From positions 1 through 64,000 of the forward strand of contig NZ_BMTS01000029.1 of assembly GCF_014649795.1 (NCBI RefSeq): DNA of 64,000 nt, written 5' to 3'. How positions within the stretch are numbered: the stretch's first letter is position 1; each line of letters starts with the position of its first letter. A model generated the notes under the pieces. The model saw nothing but the letters and a program-made list of their open reading frames with translations. It ran no database searches and was not told where the DNA came from. A program made the position numbers and the translations under genes. Positions 41,354 to 49,943 of this stretch are shown piece after piece. Source of the DNA: Streptomyces melanogenes. GTDB lineage: Bacteria > Actinomycetota > Actinomycetes > Streptomycetales > Streptomycetaceae.

Positions 41354-42805
41354 CTAGGCCGCCCGCGCGCCCGGCACGAGCAGCCGCTTCGACCAGCTCT
41401 CGAACGCGGTCGCGCACGCGTGGTCGAGGTGGCGCAAACCGCTGAGGTCGAGCTCCAGCGCGCGATCGCGCGGCAGCGCCTCCAACTGGTCCAGGAGCGC
41501 GGGCAGACGCAGGAACGTGGCGCTGCCGGTGGCGTACACCCGTAGACCGCCTCCCTCGGTGTCCTTGACCTCCAGGTGCACGTGGGAGGTCGCCCACGCC
41601 GTCTTGACGACCGCGAGGAGCAGCCCGGCGAGCACCCCCTCGAAGAGGTTGGTCGCCACGATCGCCGCGGCCGTCCCGGCCAGGACGACGGCTTCTCCCC
41701 GGTCCGTACGCCACATCCGTGCGAAGTCCCGTACGGGGATGAGCTGGCCGCCCGCGTGGACCAGTACGCCCGCCAACGCGGCCAGCGGGATGACGCCCAG
41801 GGCGGCGGGGAAGGCCGCGGCGAAGAGCAGCAGCCACACACCGTGCAGGACGCGGGAGAGCTTCGTTCGGGCCCCCGCCTGTACGTTGGCGGCGCTGCGC
41901 ACGATCACGGCGGTCATCGGCAGCGAACCGAGGATCCCGCAGACCGAGTTGCCCACGCCCTGGGCGATCAGCTCCTTGTCGAAGTCGGTACGCGGCCCGT
42001 CGTGCAGCCGGTCCACGGCGGCCGCGCTGAACAGCGACTCGGCGGACGCGATCAGCGTGAACGCGAGGAGCGTGCCGAGCGCGCTCAGCAGCACCGGCCC
42101 ACCGGCGAGACGGCCGAAGTCCTCGCGCTCGGGCAGCGAGACGGCGTCGGCCAGCCCGTTGACCTCCAGGCGCGGTACGGGCAGGTGGAACAGCGCGACC
42201 GCGCAGGTGGCCAGGGCGGTGGCGACCAGGGGTGCGGGAGCCACGCGCGCGACTCGGCGCCAGCGCGGCCACGCAATGAGGACACTGACGGTGCCCCCAC
42301 CGATCCCCAGGGCAATGGCGGCATCGGCGGAACAGGCCGTGGTTATGGCAAGGTCGGGCAGCCCGGTGAGGTTGGCGAGGCCGCCGCCGTGGGCGTGGGC
42401 GCCGGTGAGGGTGTAGAGCTGCCCGGCGACCAGGACGAGCCCGATCCCGGCGAGCATGCCCTGGACCACCCCCGTGGAGATCGCCCGGAACCACCGCCCC
42501 AGTTTCAACGCGCCCAGCGCGATCTGGAGCACCCCGGCCAGCAGCACCAGGACGCCGAGCGCGCCGGGCCCGTACGTCTCCACCGCCTCGTACACCAACA
42601 CGGTGAGTCCGGCGGCGGGCCCGCTGACCTGGAGGCTGCTGCCGGGCAGCACTCCGGTGAGCAGGCCGCCCACGATGCCGGTGACCAGGCCCAGTTCGGC
42701 GGGCACTCCCGAGGCGACCGCGACGCCGACGCACAGGGGCAGCGCCACCAGGAACACCACGAGCGAGGCGGTGACGTCCGCTCGCGAGAAACGTATCCGT
42801 CTCAT
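41354..42805 (-). CDS. SulP-family anion transporter with STAS domain
   Basis: The protein has 483 residues, with about 10-12 membrane helices over residues 1-400. SulP landmarks are present: LVVFLVALPLCVGVAVASG at the start, GLVTGIVGGLLTGVLPGS, VSGPAAGLTVLV and ESLFSAAAVDRL. A C-terminal STAS-like domain (about 405-475, ALELDLSGLRHLDHA) follows. SulP proteins move sulfate, bicarbonate, chloride or dicarboxylates; GNSVCGILGSLPMTAVIVRSA is typical of the bicarbonate/sulfate group. No carbonic anhydrase is fused or adjacent. It starts with ATG at 42805, 34 bp from the stop of the SET-domain gene on the same strand, so co-transcription is possible. Confidence 0.9.
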   Translation of the reverse strand: MRRIRFSRADVTASLVVFLVALPLCVGVAVASGVPAELGLVTGIVGGLLTGVLPGSSLQVSGPAAGLTVLVYEAVETYGPGALGVLVLLAGVLQIALGALKLGRWFRAISTGVVQGMLAGIGLVLVAGQLYTLTGAHAHGGGLANLTGLPDLAITTACSADAAIALGIGGGTVSVLIAWPRWRRVARVAPAPLVATALATCAVALFHLPVPRLEVNGLADAVSLPEREDFGRLAGGPVLLSALGTLLAFTLIASAESLFSAAAVDRLHDGPRTDFDKELIAQGVGNSVCGILGSLPMTAVIVRSAANVQAGARTKLSRVLHGVWLLLFAAAFPAALGVIPLAALAGVLVHAGGQLIPVRDFARMWRTDRGEAVVLAGTAAAIVATNLFEGVLAGLLLAVVKTAWATSHVHLEVKDTEGGGLRVYATGSATFLRLPALLDQLEALPRDRALELDLSGLRHLDHACATAFESWSKRLLVPGARAA

Positions 42806-42839
42806 GCGCCGGCGCCCGGATGCCGTACGGCGGCGGTGG

Positions 42840-43403
42840 TCACAGCCGGGAGGTCAGCAGATGCCGGGCGAGCCAGGGCCGCAGCCGTGCGCGCTCGACG
42901 TCCGAGGCGGCGGAGAAACCCGCGATACGGCCCGCGCAGTTCTGGCTGCCGCACCGGCAGTCGAACGGCTCGGCCAGGGCGAACTCGGTGGTCGCGTAGT
43001 GGAAGGTGATCTCCTCGCCCGCTCCGATGTCCGTGACGGCGAGCACCTGCCGCCCCACTATCCGGGTGTTCGGCGAGCAACTGTGATTCATGAACCGCCA
43101 GAAGTAGACGTCCATGATCTCCTCCTGCCCCACCCCCTCGGGCAGATCGAGATGCACGCCCTCGTCGACCTGTACGGAATACCGGCTCGGCACATCGGTC
43201 GTCTCGCCGTCGACCCAGAACAGCGGCGCACCGGCGCGTAGGGACTCGCAGGCGATCAGTCGGTATTCACCGCCTGATCGCAGCACCCCCACCGGTATTT
43301 CTCCCATTGCCCCATGGCCCGGAAGAGACTCTTTCTCGGCGAACGGCCCTAAGAGAACCAGCGTGCTCTGTTCCTCGGTCAATGCTGAAGCCAGCTCTGT
43401 CAT
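42840..43403 (-). CDS. SET-domain protein (putative protein lysine methyltransferase)
   Basis: The protein has 187 residues. The C-terminal half has SET motifs: RFMNHSCSPNTRI (AdoMet-binding NHSC, about 108-120), GEEITFHYATTE with the catalytic Tyr, and a post-SET Cys cluster CRCGSQNCAGRI followed by GF. Such proteins transfer methyl groups from AdoMet to lysine side chains; bacterial members are few, and substrates are mostly unknown. The N-terminal part (about 1-70) has no recognised domain. The ATG at 43403 (MTELASAL) has GAGGT 9 nt upstream and is preferred over 43418. It is followed by the SulP gene 34 bp on. A 6-bp hairpin (CGCTTG/CAAGCG) lies in the 157-bp upstream region. Confidence 0.85.
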   Translation of the reverse strand: MTELASALTEEQSTLVLLGPFAEKESLPGHGAMGEIPVGVLRSGGEYRLIACESLRAGAPLFWVDGETTDVPSRYSVQVDEGVHLDLPEGVGQEEIMDVYFWRFMNHSCSPNTRIVGRQVLAVTDIGAGEEITFHYATTEFALAEPFDCRCGSQNCAGRIAGFSAASDVERARLRPWLARHLLTSRL

Positions 43404-43560
43404 GCGGTTCAACCTCATTAAATTGAGCGTGCCGGTCCACGGACATACTCAACGCTCGCGCTTGTACTTTTCAAGCGATCAGTCGGCTGGTGACAATCCG
43501 GTCAGTGGATTGCTCGACTTCGCGCAAGAGGCGTTCACCATCCCTCCTTTCCGGGACCTG

Positions 43561-44208
43561 TCAGGTGAAGTCCACGTCCGAGCAGGCGTAGAACGCCTCG
43601 CCGCTGGAGGGGAGTTCGCGCTGCCAGATGGTGAAGATCAGGTGCCTGCCCTTCTTGGCGGGCAGATGGGTGGCCCAGCTGGTGTGGGTGTCGATGGCGG
43701 GTTGTTCGGCGACGAGGAAGGGGATGGCCTCCAGGTCCTTCCAGGCGAGCGGCTTGGCGGGGTCGTAGCCGTCCTTGGTGACGTAGTACTCGAAGTGGCT
43801 GGGGGCGTGCCGGGCGGTCTCCCTGAAGACGAGGGTCTGCTCGGAGTCGGACCGCAGTTTCTGGGCGGGCCAGTCGGTGCGCGCGAGGTCGAGCCCTTCG
43901 AACCTGGGTCGGTTGGCGCTGCACAGCTTCCCGTCGGGCAGGAAGGAGCGATGGTGGCCGGCGACTTCGGCCTGGAGCACGCCCATCCAGTCCTTGAAGG
44001 GGTACTCCCGACTGCGTTGATAGGCGGCGTTGCACGCCTCGCTCCTCGTACGGCCGCCGCCCCCGTTCATGACGCCGAGGTCCTTGCAGACCAGGGCCCG
44101 GCTGGGGGGAGACAAGGACGTACCGTGTGCGGAGGCCGTGCCCTCGGTGAGGGCCAGGGGCGCCAGCAGCAGCGCGCACGCCGCTGTGACGCCGAGGTGT
44201 TTCCTCAT
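43561..44208 (-). CDS. Lytic polysaccharide monooxygenase (AA10)
   Basis: The protein has 215 residues. The signal peptide ends TASA|HGTSLSPPSRALVC, exposing the N-terminal His that forms one half of the copper histidine brace. The second brace His is in RHAPSHFEYYV (about 135), and Phe near the C-terminus (ACSDVDF) occupies the usual axial position. Cys pairs fit AA10. These enzymes oxidatively cleave chitin or cellulose. There is no attached binding domain; the gene 45 bp upstream on the same strand encodes a secreted cellulose-binding-type module plus FnIII, which may supply binding. DasR-type control is common for chitin LPMOs, but I find no dre site before this pair. Confidence 0.92.
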   Translation of the reverse strand: MRKHLGVTAACALLLAPLALTEGTASAHGTSLSPPSRALVCKDLGVMNGGGGRTRSEACNAAYQRSREYPFKDWMGVLQAEVAGHHRSFLPDGKLCSANRPRFEGLDLARTDWPAQKLRSDSEQTLVFRETARHAPSHFEYYVTKDGYDPAKPLAWKDLEAIPFLVAEQPAIDTHTSWATHLPAKKGRHLIFTIWQRELPSSGEAFYACSDVDFT

Positions 44209-44253
44209 GCTGATGATCTGCCTACTCGTCAGGTGTGTGGGGGGGATGCGCGG

Positions 44254-45105
44254 TCAGGGGACGGCGACTGTCTGTACGGAGGAGAAGGCACTCCAGCGGC
44301 CGTCGTTCTGCTGCGCCCTGACCTTGATTTTCATGGTGCGTACGGGGGAGGGGCCGACGGGCAGGGTCTGCGCGACCTTGCCGCGCTTCGCGCTCGTATA
44401 GACGGTGGAGGCGAGCCGGTCGTCCACGTACACCTCGTAGCGCCGCATGGCGTCCGAGCCGCCGGGCGCGGCCCAGGTCAGCTGGAGCAGGCGGAGTCTG
44501 GTGGCGCCGTCCGTCTTCGACGCCGCGCGGACGGAGAAACCGGCGGGCCCCTGCCCCACGCCGCTGTCCCGTGGGGGAGTGGACCCGCCCTGTCGCGGGG
44601 GAACGGGTGCTTTCGCCGGCGGGCTCGGCGTGTACGTGCCGGATTCCTTGGGCTCGGGGGCGTGCGCGTCTCTCCCGCACCTCTTGACCGTGCTGCCGTC
44701 GAGCGAGCAGTTGGTGATGCGCAGGCCGGAGGTGCCCTGTCCGCTGATGCCCCACAGCACGTCCTGCGTGCCCGACGGGCGCAGTGGATGACCTTCCTTC
44801 GGGGTGAGCTTCACATGGCTGCCGGACTGTACGGCGGTGGTGTTCCAGGCCGAATGGTTCTCGAATTTCCCTCCGGTGACGTCGAATTCAAGCTTCCAGG
44901 TGGCGACGGGTTTTTTGGATGTATTGGATATACGGAACTTCCCGCCCGCGTACCAGGTGTTCCCGCTTCCGGCTTCCAGACTTCCGGACAGTCTCCCGCC
45001 GTTGTCGTCGTCCTGGGTCGCCATGGCGACGGTGGGTATGAGTCCGAGGAGGGTGAGCGTGGCCGCAGCGCCCAGAATTCTCTTCCGCTTCCTCTTGGAA
45101 TGCAT
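44254..45105 (-). CDS. Secreted carbohydrate-binding (CBM2-like) plus fibronectin type III protein
   Basis: The protein has 283 residues. A basic signal peptide (MHSKRKRKRILGAAATLTLL) is followed by a beta-sandwich with features of cellulose-binding CBM2-like domains (KFRISNTSKKPVATWKLEFD, WNTTAVQSGSHVKLTP, about 45-130). A Pro/Ser linker and a fibronectin type III domain (LTWAAPGGSDAMRRYEVYVD, about 195-283) follow. There is no catalytic domain, so its role is binding or adhesion, probably with the LPMO encoded 45 bp downstream. The ATG at 45105 has AAGG upstream. A longer start would add only basic residues before the signal peptide. Confidence 0.8.
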   Translation of the reverse strand: MHSKRKRKRILGAAATLTLLGLIPTVAMATQDDDNGGRLSGSLEAGSGNTWYAGGKFRISNTSKKPVATWKLEFDVTGGKFENHSAWNTTAVQSGSHVKLTPKEGHPLRPSGTQDVLWGISGQGTSGLRITNCSLDGSTVKRCGRDAHAPEPKESGTYTPSPPAKAPVPPRQGGSTPPRDSGVGQGPAGFSVRAASKTDGATRLRLLQLTWAAPGGSDAMRRYEVYVDDRLASTVYTSAKRGKVAQTLPVGPSPVRTMKIKVRAQQNDGRWSAFSSVQTVAVP

Positions 45106-45223
45106 CGCCTTCAATTTCGTTGGCTCTCTCTGTGGGCCGGTCAGGAGCTCATGGAGAGTCAACCGCAGACGAAAGTTCGGGAAGTCGGCGTCACGAAGGA
45201 TTTCGGTGGAGACGATCTGCGAG

Positions 45224-45712
45224 TCACGGAGTCATGGGATTCGGTGTCTGACGCAGCCTGTCCTGCCCGAGGGCGACGAGGTCGGCGACGGCTTCGGCCG
45301 GGCACAGGGAGCCGACGGCGTGGGGTGGGAGGGCCCAGTGGGGGCCGGGGCGTGTGGTGAGGTCGAGGCGGGGGACTCCTAGCCAGGTGCCTGGGCGCAG
45401 GCACTCGATGTCTGGCGTTCGCCAGTGGGTGTGGGTGCCTGGGGGTACGAGTGCGTAGTACCAGACGCCGATGCCGTACGCGTCGTGGATGACGGCTCCG
45501 CCGGGGAGGGTTTTGGCGAGGAACGCGGCGACGGCGTCGGGGTTTTCGTTGCCTGCGGCAGCGTGGACGATGGGTGCGGGGAGACGGATTGCGTCGAACT
45601 TGTCGCCGGTTGGCACGAGGGCGATACCTACGTCGAATTCGCGTCGGGCCTGCGCGGGCACGTGGTGTGCGGAGGCGAGCCAGTCGGTGATGGCTCTGGT
45701 GGTCTGGTTCAT
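45224..45712 (-). CDS. Small hypothetical protein, primase/polymerase-like Streptomyces family
   Basis: The protein has 162 residues. The sequence has alpha/beta features: GIALVPTGDKFDAIRLP, VHAAAGNENPDAVAAFL, GGAVIHDAYGIGVWYYALVPPGTH and WALPPHAVGSLC. It resembles a family common near HTH regulators in Streptomyces that may descend from the bifunctional primase/polymerase fold; that link is a loose recollection. The ATG at 45712 overlaps the stop of the upstream small gene (TGATG), so the two are translationally coupled. It lies downstream of the frameshifted regulator on the same strand, after a strong terminator. Confidence 0.6.
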   Translation of the reverse strand: MNQTTRAITDWLASAHHVPAQARREFDVGIALVPTGDKFDAIRLPAPIVHAAAGNENPDAVAAFLAKTLPGGAVIHDAYGIGVWYYALVPPGTHTHWRTPDIECLRPGTWLGVPRLDLTTRPGPHWALPPHAVGSLCPAEAVADLVALGQDRLRQTPNPMTP

Positions 45713-45972
45713 CACGGCGTGATCACCCCGGTGGGCTCGGTCGCCTCGGCGCAGCCACGGTGCGCGTAGCTGGTGTGGCTGGCGCCGGAGTCGGCGACGA
45801 AGATGCGGGTGGCGATGTCGGCGCCCGGTTCGCGGCATACCTCGCAGTGCCGGTACAGCGCTGGGTTGGCAGGCTCCTTGGGATCGGCGGGGCTGGGGTC
45901 CGGTACGCCAGACGCAGCGTCAGTAACGACGCGACGGCGCTCAAGACCCCCAGCAGTGTGGCGACGGACCAT
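45712..45972 (-). CDS. Small hypothetical protein with Cys/His motif
   Basis: The protein has 86 residues. A basic N-terminus (MVRRHTAGGLERRR) is followed by RHCEVCREPGADI and SYAHRGCAEA, giving a Cys-x2-Cys and His-x2-Cys arrangement that could bind zinc as a short ribbon. The ATG at 45972 has GGAG 6-7 nt upstream; the in-frame ATG at 45984 is an alternative. Its stop overlaps the start of the next gene, so it is coupled to it. It probably works with that small primase-like protein; function unknown. Confidence 0.55.
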   Translation of the reverse strand: MVRRHTAGGLERRRVVTDAASGVPDPSPADPKEPANPALYRHCEVCREPGADIATRIFVADSGASHTSYAHRGCAEATEPTGVITP

Positions 45973-46023
45973 GGTCGGCTCCATGTCATCGGGGCTGGTG
46001 CCGACAGAGTCCACCCACGCCAA

Positions 46024-46059
46024 GGCCCCGACTATCACGGCATGTTGATAGTCGGGGCC
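46024..46059 (-). terminator. Long perfect stem-loop terminator
   Basis: A perfect 14-bp stem (46024-46037 with 46046-46059) has an 8-nt loop, 17 bp downstream of the frameshifted regulator gene on the same strand. It separates that gene from the two small coupled genes. Confidence 0.8.
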
Positions 46060-46075
46060 AAGGATTCGCGCAGGG

Positions 46076-47259
46076 TTATGCGCCCAGCCACGAGCCGTAC
46101 GACAGGAACGAGTCCGGCAGTTGGCGCTTCGCGGCTTCAAGCCCGGAGTACGTCTCGCGGACCGTGGGGTGATACCTCGCCTGCTGCGGGGCTGCCTTGC
46201 GCGCCTTCACCAGATTGCGGAACGACTCGGCGAGATCGCCGGTCCACATCTGGGCCCGTGCGACCTCGGCGTAGTGATGGCTTCGCCGGGACGCCGGCCA
46301 GTCCGCCGGGATGGCTAGCCCCCGTCCAGCCTCCGCTGCTTCCCCGTACTCGTCCAGCTCGGCCAGCACCGAGACCCGGTGGACACCGACGTTCGTCGGC
46401 CCGAACGACAGCCAGTGCACGGCAACGGCCTCACCCGTGGACTCGGCTAGCCTCGCCGCCTCGTCCAGGTGCCCGGTTGCTCGGCCACCGTCCTTCGAGC
46501 GGCCCGCCATGACTGCCGCGCCGAGGTGCAACTGCCCCGTCAACACGTCGCGTTCCCGGCCGGCCTCGGCCTGTTCGAGCGTGCGCAGGCCGAGGTCGAC
46601 GACCGCTCCCCGGTGCGGTACTGCCCGGCACGCATGTACGTGAGGGCCCGCATGTACCGGTACATGCCGCCGACGACCGCGTCCGATCCGCGCTCTGCGG
46701 CCCAGTCCATGCGGGTGAGAGCGATCGTCGCCAGGTCGTAGTAACCAAGCTTCGAGGCGACGTCGTACGCCGTGCGGTAGGTGCTGGCGAGCAGCAGCCA
46801 GGCGTCTCGGCCCGGCGCGGAGTGGGCGGCCGTCGTCGCCTCCTGGATCAGTCCCGGGACCCGGGTCGCGACCTGCTTGATCTCGCCCGCCCGCACGGCG
46901 ACGAGGAGCGCTTCCGCGTCGTCGGCCAGGAGACGATGTGCGCGTGGCGTGATGTCCGGGTCTGCCCCGAGGTCGTAGACGTCCAGGGCCTCGCGGATCG
47001 GCCTTATCAGCACGTCCAGCTCGTCGGCACGCAGCTCGGCGACGTACGGCTGCCCGGTGACCGCGGAGACCTCGACCCCGAGGGCGCGGGCGACGGCGGC
47101 AGCCACGTACGGCGAAGTCGGGATGACGCCCTGTTCCGTCTTGGTCAGCGTGCTGTAGGGCACGAGGGAGAGGTCGGCGAGGGCCCTCTGGGTGAGGTGC
47201 CTTTCGGCGCGCAGGCGCTTGATGCGTGCGCCGGTGTGGTCATGCGGCAGAGCGTGCAT
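46076..47259 (-). pseudogene. XRE-family regulator with helical-repeat domain, frameshifted
   Basis: The reading frame is in two pieces. From the ATG at 47259 the first gives a helix-turn-helix (IKRLRAERHLTQRALADLS, YSTLTKTEQG) and helices up to AGQYRTGER, then a spurious tail. The second, from about 46603 to 46076, continues in another frame with VVDLGLRTLEQAEAGRERDV and LTGQLHLGAAVMAGRSKD, ending FLSYGSWLGA. Joined, they give an ordinary protein of about 394 residues, so one G has been lost in the GAGCGG/GTCGTC context at 46603-46605. It is either a sequencing error or a recent mutation. The gene is divergent from the HD-domain gene, which is also frameshifted. GGAG is 6 nt before the ATG. 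Confidence 0.8.
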
Positions 47260-47321
47260 ACTGAACTCCGTTCTGACTCGACACCAGAACGCTACTCGCG
47301 GTTGGCTCCGCGGGGCACGCG

Positions 47322-47349
47322 TAGCCCCATCCCCCGCCGGGGTGGGGCT
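47322..47349 (+). other. Leader hairpin before the HD-domain gene
   Basis: A stem AGCCCCA-CCCC pairing with GGGG-TGGGGCT, with one bulged T and a CGCC tetraloop, is followed by TTCGTCTT and then the ribosome site GAGGAG at 47358. It may be an attenuator or a terminator of antisense transcription in the 110-bp divergent region. Confidence 0.45.
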
Positions 47350-47369
47350 TTCGTCTTGAGGAGACGGGC

Positions 47370-47959
47370 GTGGCTGATGACCTGTTCGCGGTGGCGCGCT
47401 TCCTGTACGAGGCGGGCACGCTCAAGCAGGCCCGCCGTACGGGATGGTGGATGGCCGGCGTCCGCGACCCGGAGAGCGTCGCCGAGCACTCCTGGCGCAC
47501 CTCCCTCATCGCCACGATCATCGCGAAGCTGGAAGGCGCCGACCCGGCCCGGGCCGCGTTCCTGGCGGTCTGGCACGACACCCAGGAGACGCGCACCGGG
47601 GACGTCAACTACCTCGGCAAGAAGTACTCGGTGGGCGCCGCAGATCCTCGTGCGGTGACTGCTGACCAGACGGAGGGCATGCCCGAGCTGCTGGCACCAG
47701 CGGTACGCGAGCTCGTCGACGAGTACGAGGCGAAGGAGTCCCCCGAAGCCGTCTGGGCCCGCGCCGCCGACAAGCTGGAGTACATGCTCCAGGGCATCGA
47801 ATACCGGGCGCAGGGCTACGAACACGCCCAGCGCTGGATCGACAACAGCCGCGCCCGCCTCGTCACCGACACGGCGAACCGCCTGGCCGACCGACGAGCT
47901 GCTGAGCCAGAACTCGCTGGACTGGCTACGCCTGGCGCTCGGGGAGAAGGACGCCTGAC
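47370..47959 (+). pseudogene. HD-domain phosphohydrolase (YfbR-like), C-terminal frameshift by a 4-bp duplication
   Basis: From the GTG at 47370 the protein has HD-superfamily metal-site residues: His in ESVAEHSW, the His-Asp pair in VWHDTQETRTGD, and Asp in AADKLEYMLQ. This matches YfbR-like nucleotidases/phosphohydrolases. After TDTANRLAD (about residue 174) the frame is wrong: an exact duplication CGAC-CGAC at 47889-47896 shifts it. Removing one copy restores ANRLADELLSQNSLDWLRLA and a stop at 47957-47959, giving about 195 residues. As sequenced, translation would continue antisense through the metalloprotease gene to 49100, which is not credible. The catalytic residues are before the shift, so activity might survive. 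Sequencing error cannot be excluded. GAGGAG is 6 nt before the start. Confidence 0.8.
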
Positions 47960-48045
47960 CGCGTCGCCCATCCTGACGAGGGGCGCCCCCCCGGACGTGG
48001 CGGTGCGCTCGCACCGGCGTCCGCCAAGCCCCCACAACACCCCGA

Positions 48046-48086
48046 CCGGCCCGTCCCCGTCCTGCCAACGGACGGGCACGGGCCGG
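48046..48086. terminator. Strong hairpin terminator between HD and metalloprotease genes
   Basis: A 17-bp stem (48046-48062 with 48070-48086) has a single mismatch and a 7-nt loop. It lies between the ends of the convergent HD-domain and metalloprotease genes and probably serves both. Confidence 0.8.
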
Positions 48087-48110
48087 TGCGGCTCAACGAG
48101 GCGGGGAGCT

Positions 48111-49658
48111 TCAGAGGCGGGTGAAGACCGCCTTGACGGTGTGAGCGCGGTTCATGGTGATCGTGGCCTGTGTGGTGGTGAGGTTGTACCGGATGCCGTC
48201 GGCCTCCCACCATGCCACCCGGTACCCGCTGTCGGGACGGGCGGTGAGGGTGACGGCAGCGCCGGGGCGGTAGGGGCCGTACGTGGAGGGGCGCACCGAA
48301 CCACCCGAGGACGGCTCCAGCGTCAGGGCGTAGCGCTCGCGGTAGATGTTGAGGGCGCGGTACCCGGCGACGATGGGCGTGGTCATACGGGCGACCGCGG
48401 CGTTGTTGTTGTCCTGGTCGCCGAGCGGCTGACCGTTCACGGTGTTCTCGGTGTTCGAGTACTGGTTCACCGCGCTGCACGGCTGTCCGCAGGCACTGGA
48501 ATATGCCATCAGGGTGTGGAACTGCCGGTTGGGGGTGATGTAGCCGGTGCTGTACGGCGTCGTGAGGTAGGGGCGGTAGTCCTGGCCGCCCAGTTGCTGG
48601 GTCAACGTCGCGCGGTCGTGGAAGAGAGCCAGGTTGTGGCCGATCTCATGGCCGAAGTTGTACCAGTTGACGATCGACTGCACATCGACGACCGAGAATG
48701 CCTGGTTGTCGCTCTTCTCGCTGATCGGCATCGGCAGGTTCGCCTGCCCGGAGGAGCCGTAGGGCACGTCGTTGACGACGGAGATCAGGTCCACCCCGTA
48801 CTGCTGGCGCAGTTGGGCGGCGCGCGCGCCGAGCTGGTAGTCGTTGGGGTTTTCGAGCTTCGGCAGCATCACGGACGCGGTCTGGTCGCCGTAGTAGCCG
48901 GTGTTGTACCAGCCGACCACGTCCACGCTCGCCTGGACGTTGCTGTCGGCGAACGCCTGGTTGATGTAGGACTCGGCGAGCTGGATGCGGGACGCGATGG
49001 CCTGCTCACCGCCGATCCGCTGGGCCGCGGCCGGGGTGTAGCCGACGATCATGTCGATCACCACCGGCCCGCTGGAAACCCGGCCCTTGAGCCGCCGTAG
49101 GGTCTCGTCCCTGCGCTCCCCGGCGGGAGGGAAAGGCTTTTCGGGATCGGTGTCGTCCCCTGTCGGCTTCTGGCGCTGGGCCGGGTCCTCCTCGGTCACC
49201 CGCAGCCAGCCGGGACAGTTGTGCAGCATCGAGATGCGGTACACCCGCTCACCGAAGTTGAACACCGCGTCGACGCCGGCCTTCGTCGCATGCCGGTTGA
49301 CGTCGCAGATGCCGGTCGCGGACACCACGACCTTCCACTCCGGCTTGCCCCGCACGTGTCCTGTCCAGGTCAGCGAGGAGCCGTCGCGTTCCAGCCGGTC
49401 CTCGTCCACGTCCGGCTGGACGTTCTTGAAAAGCTTGAACGAGTGCATGCGTACGGGGTGCAACGAGGGCTCCGTACTGTCTGGCTGCTTGCACAGCCAC
49501 TCGTACTCGGTCGGGTTCAGCCGGGTGGCGCGCTCCCGCAGGATCTCCTTGGTGCCGGGTACGGGCGGGTGCGGACGTGCGGCAGCAGTCGGTGCCATGC
49601 CGACCAGCGGCAGGAGGAGGGCGGCGGCGGACACCGCGACCGGGACAGTACAAATCAT
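48111..49658 (-). CDS. Secreted zinc metalloprotease (metzincin, reprolysin-like) with C-terminal beta-repeat
   Basis: The protein has about 515 residues. A signal peptide (MICTVPVAVSAAALLLPLV) and a prodomain-like region (30-220) precede the catalytic domain, with zinc site GHEIGHNLALFHD (His, Glu, His and third ligand in the extended HExxHxxxxxHD motif) and a Met-turn HTLMAYSS. The C-terminal 75 residues (LTLEPSSGGSVRPSTYGPYR, then MNRAHTVKAVF) are an InlB B-repeat/Flg_new-type domain that may bind the cell surface or a ligand. The start is uncertain: the ATG at 49658 has no ribosome site, but CATTAT lies 6 nt upstream, suggesting a leaderless transcript. The 285-bp upstream region holds the promoter of the divergent NmrA-like gene. 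Confidence 0.82.
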   Translation of the reverse strand: MICTVPVAVSAAALLLPLVGMAPTAAARPHPPVPGTKEILRERATRLNPTEYEWLCKQPDSTEPSLHPVRMHSFKLFKNVQPDVDEDRLERDGSSLTWTGHVRGKPEWKVVVSATGICDVNRHATKAGVDAVFNFGERVYRISMLHNCPGWLRVTEEDPAQRQKPTGDDTDPEKPFPPAGERRDETLRRLKGRVSSGPVVIDMIVGYTPAAAQRIGGEQAIASRIQLAESYINQAFADSNVQASVDVVGWYNTGYYGDQTASVMLPKLENPNDYQLGARAAQLRQQYGVDLISVVNDVPYGSSGQANLPMPISEKSDNQAFSVVDVQSIVNWYNFGHEIGHNLALFHDRATLTQQLGGQDYRPYLTTPYSTGYITPNRQFHTLMAYSSACGQPCSAVNQYSNTENTVNGQPLGDQDNNNAAVARMTTPIVAGYRALNIYRERYALTLEPSSGGSVRPSTYGPYRPGAAVTLTARPDSGYRVAWWEADGIRYNLTTTQATITMNRAHTVKAVFTRL

Positions 49659-49831
49659 ACGTTGATAATGGGTCACATAATAGGAATTCAGGCATTTCTG
49701 ACAGAAATCCAGCCGACACGCCCCCGGCCGCCCGCATTCACCTGCCCGGCTGAGAGTGCTCGGTCCGGCCCCCCGTCCACAGCGCCCGGCCAGGCCTGCC
49801 CCTGACCCCCTCCAAAAAATTCTCGCGATCG

Positions 49832-49856
49832 TGTCACGTTCCCCCACCCCCACGTT
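49832..49856 (+). promoter_or_regulatory. Candidate ECF41-type promoter upstream of the second NmrA-like gene
   Basis: TGTCACG at 49832-49838 and CGTT at 49853-49856 resemble the -35/-10 elements TGTCACA/CGTC recalled for ECF41 sigma factors, though the spacer is 14 bp and not about 16. It is about 90 bp before the ATG of the NmrA-like gene. The link to the sigma factor at 2118-3059 is inference. Confidence 0.3.
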
Positions 49857-49943
49857 TCACAGAAGCAGAGCCACCGAGAAGCGCGGCTCACCCCACCGGA
49901 CACCGGCGGGGGCACGGAGTAACGAGTTCTGGAGCGAAGAGCC

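Noticed and set aside
47960..49100. C-terminal extension of the HD-domain protein through the metalloprotease region
   Set aside because: It arises only because of the 4-bp duplication at 47889-47896; the extension is antisense to a gene with clear zinc-protease motifs.
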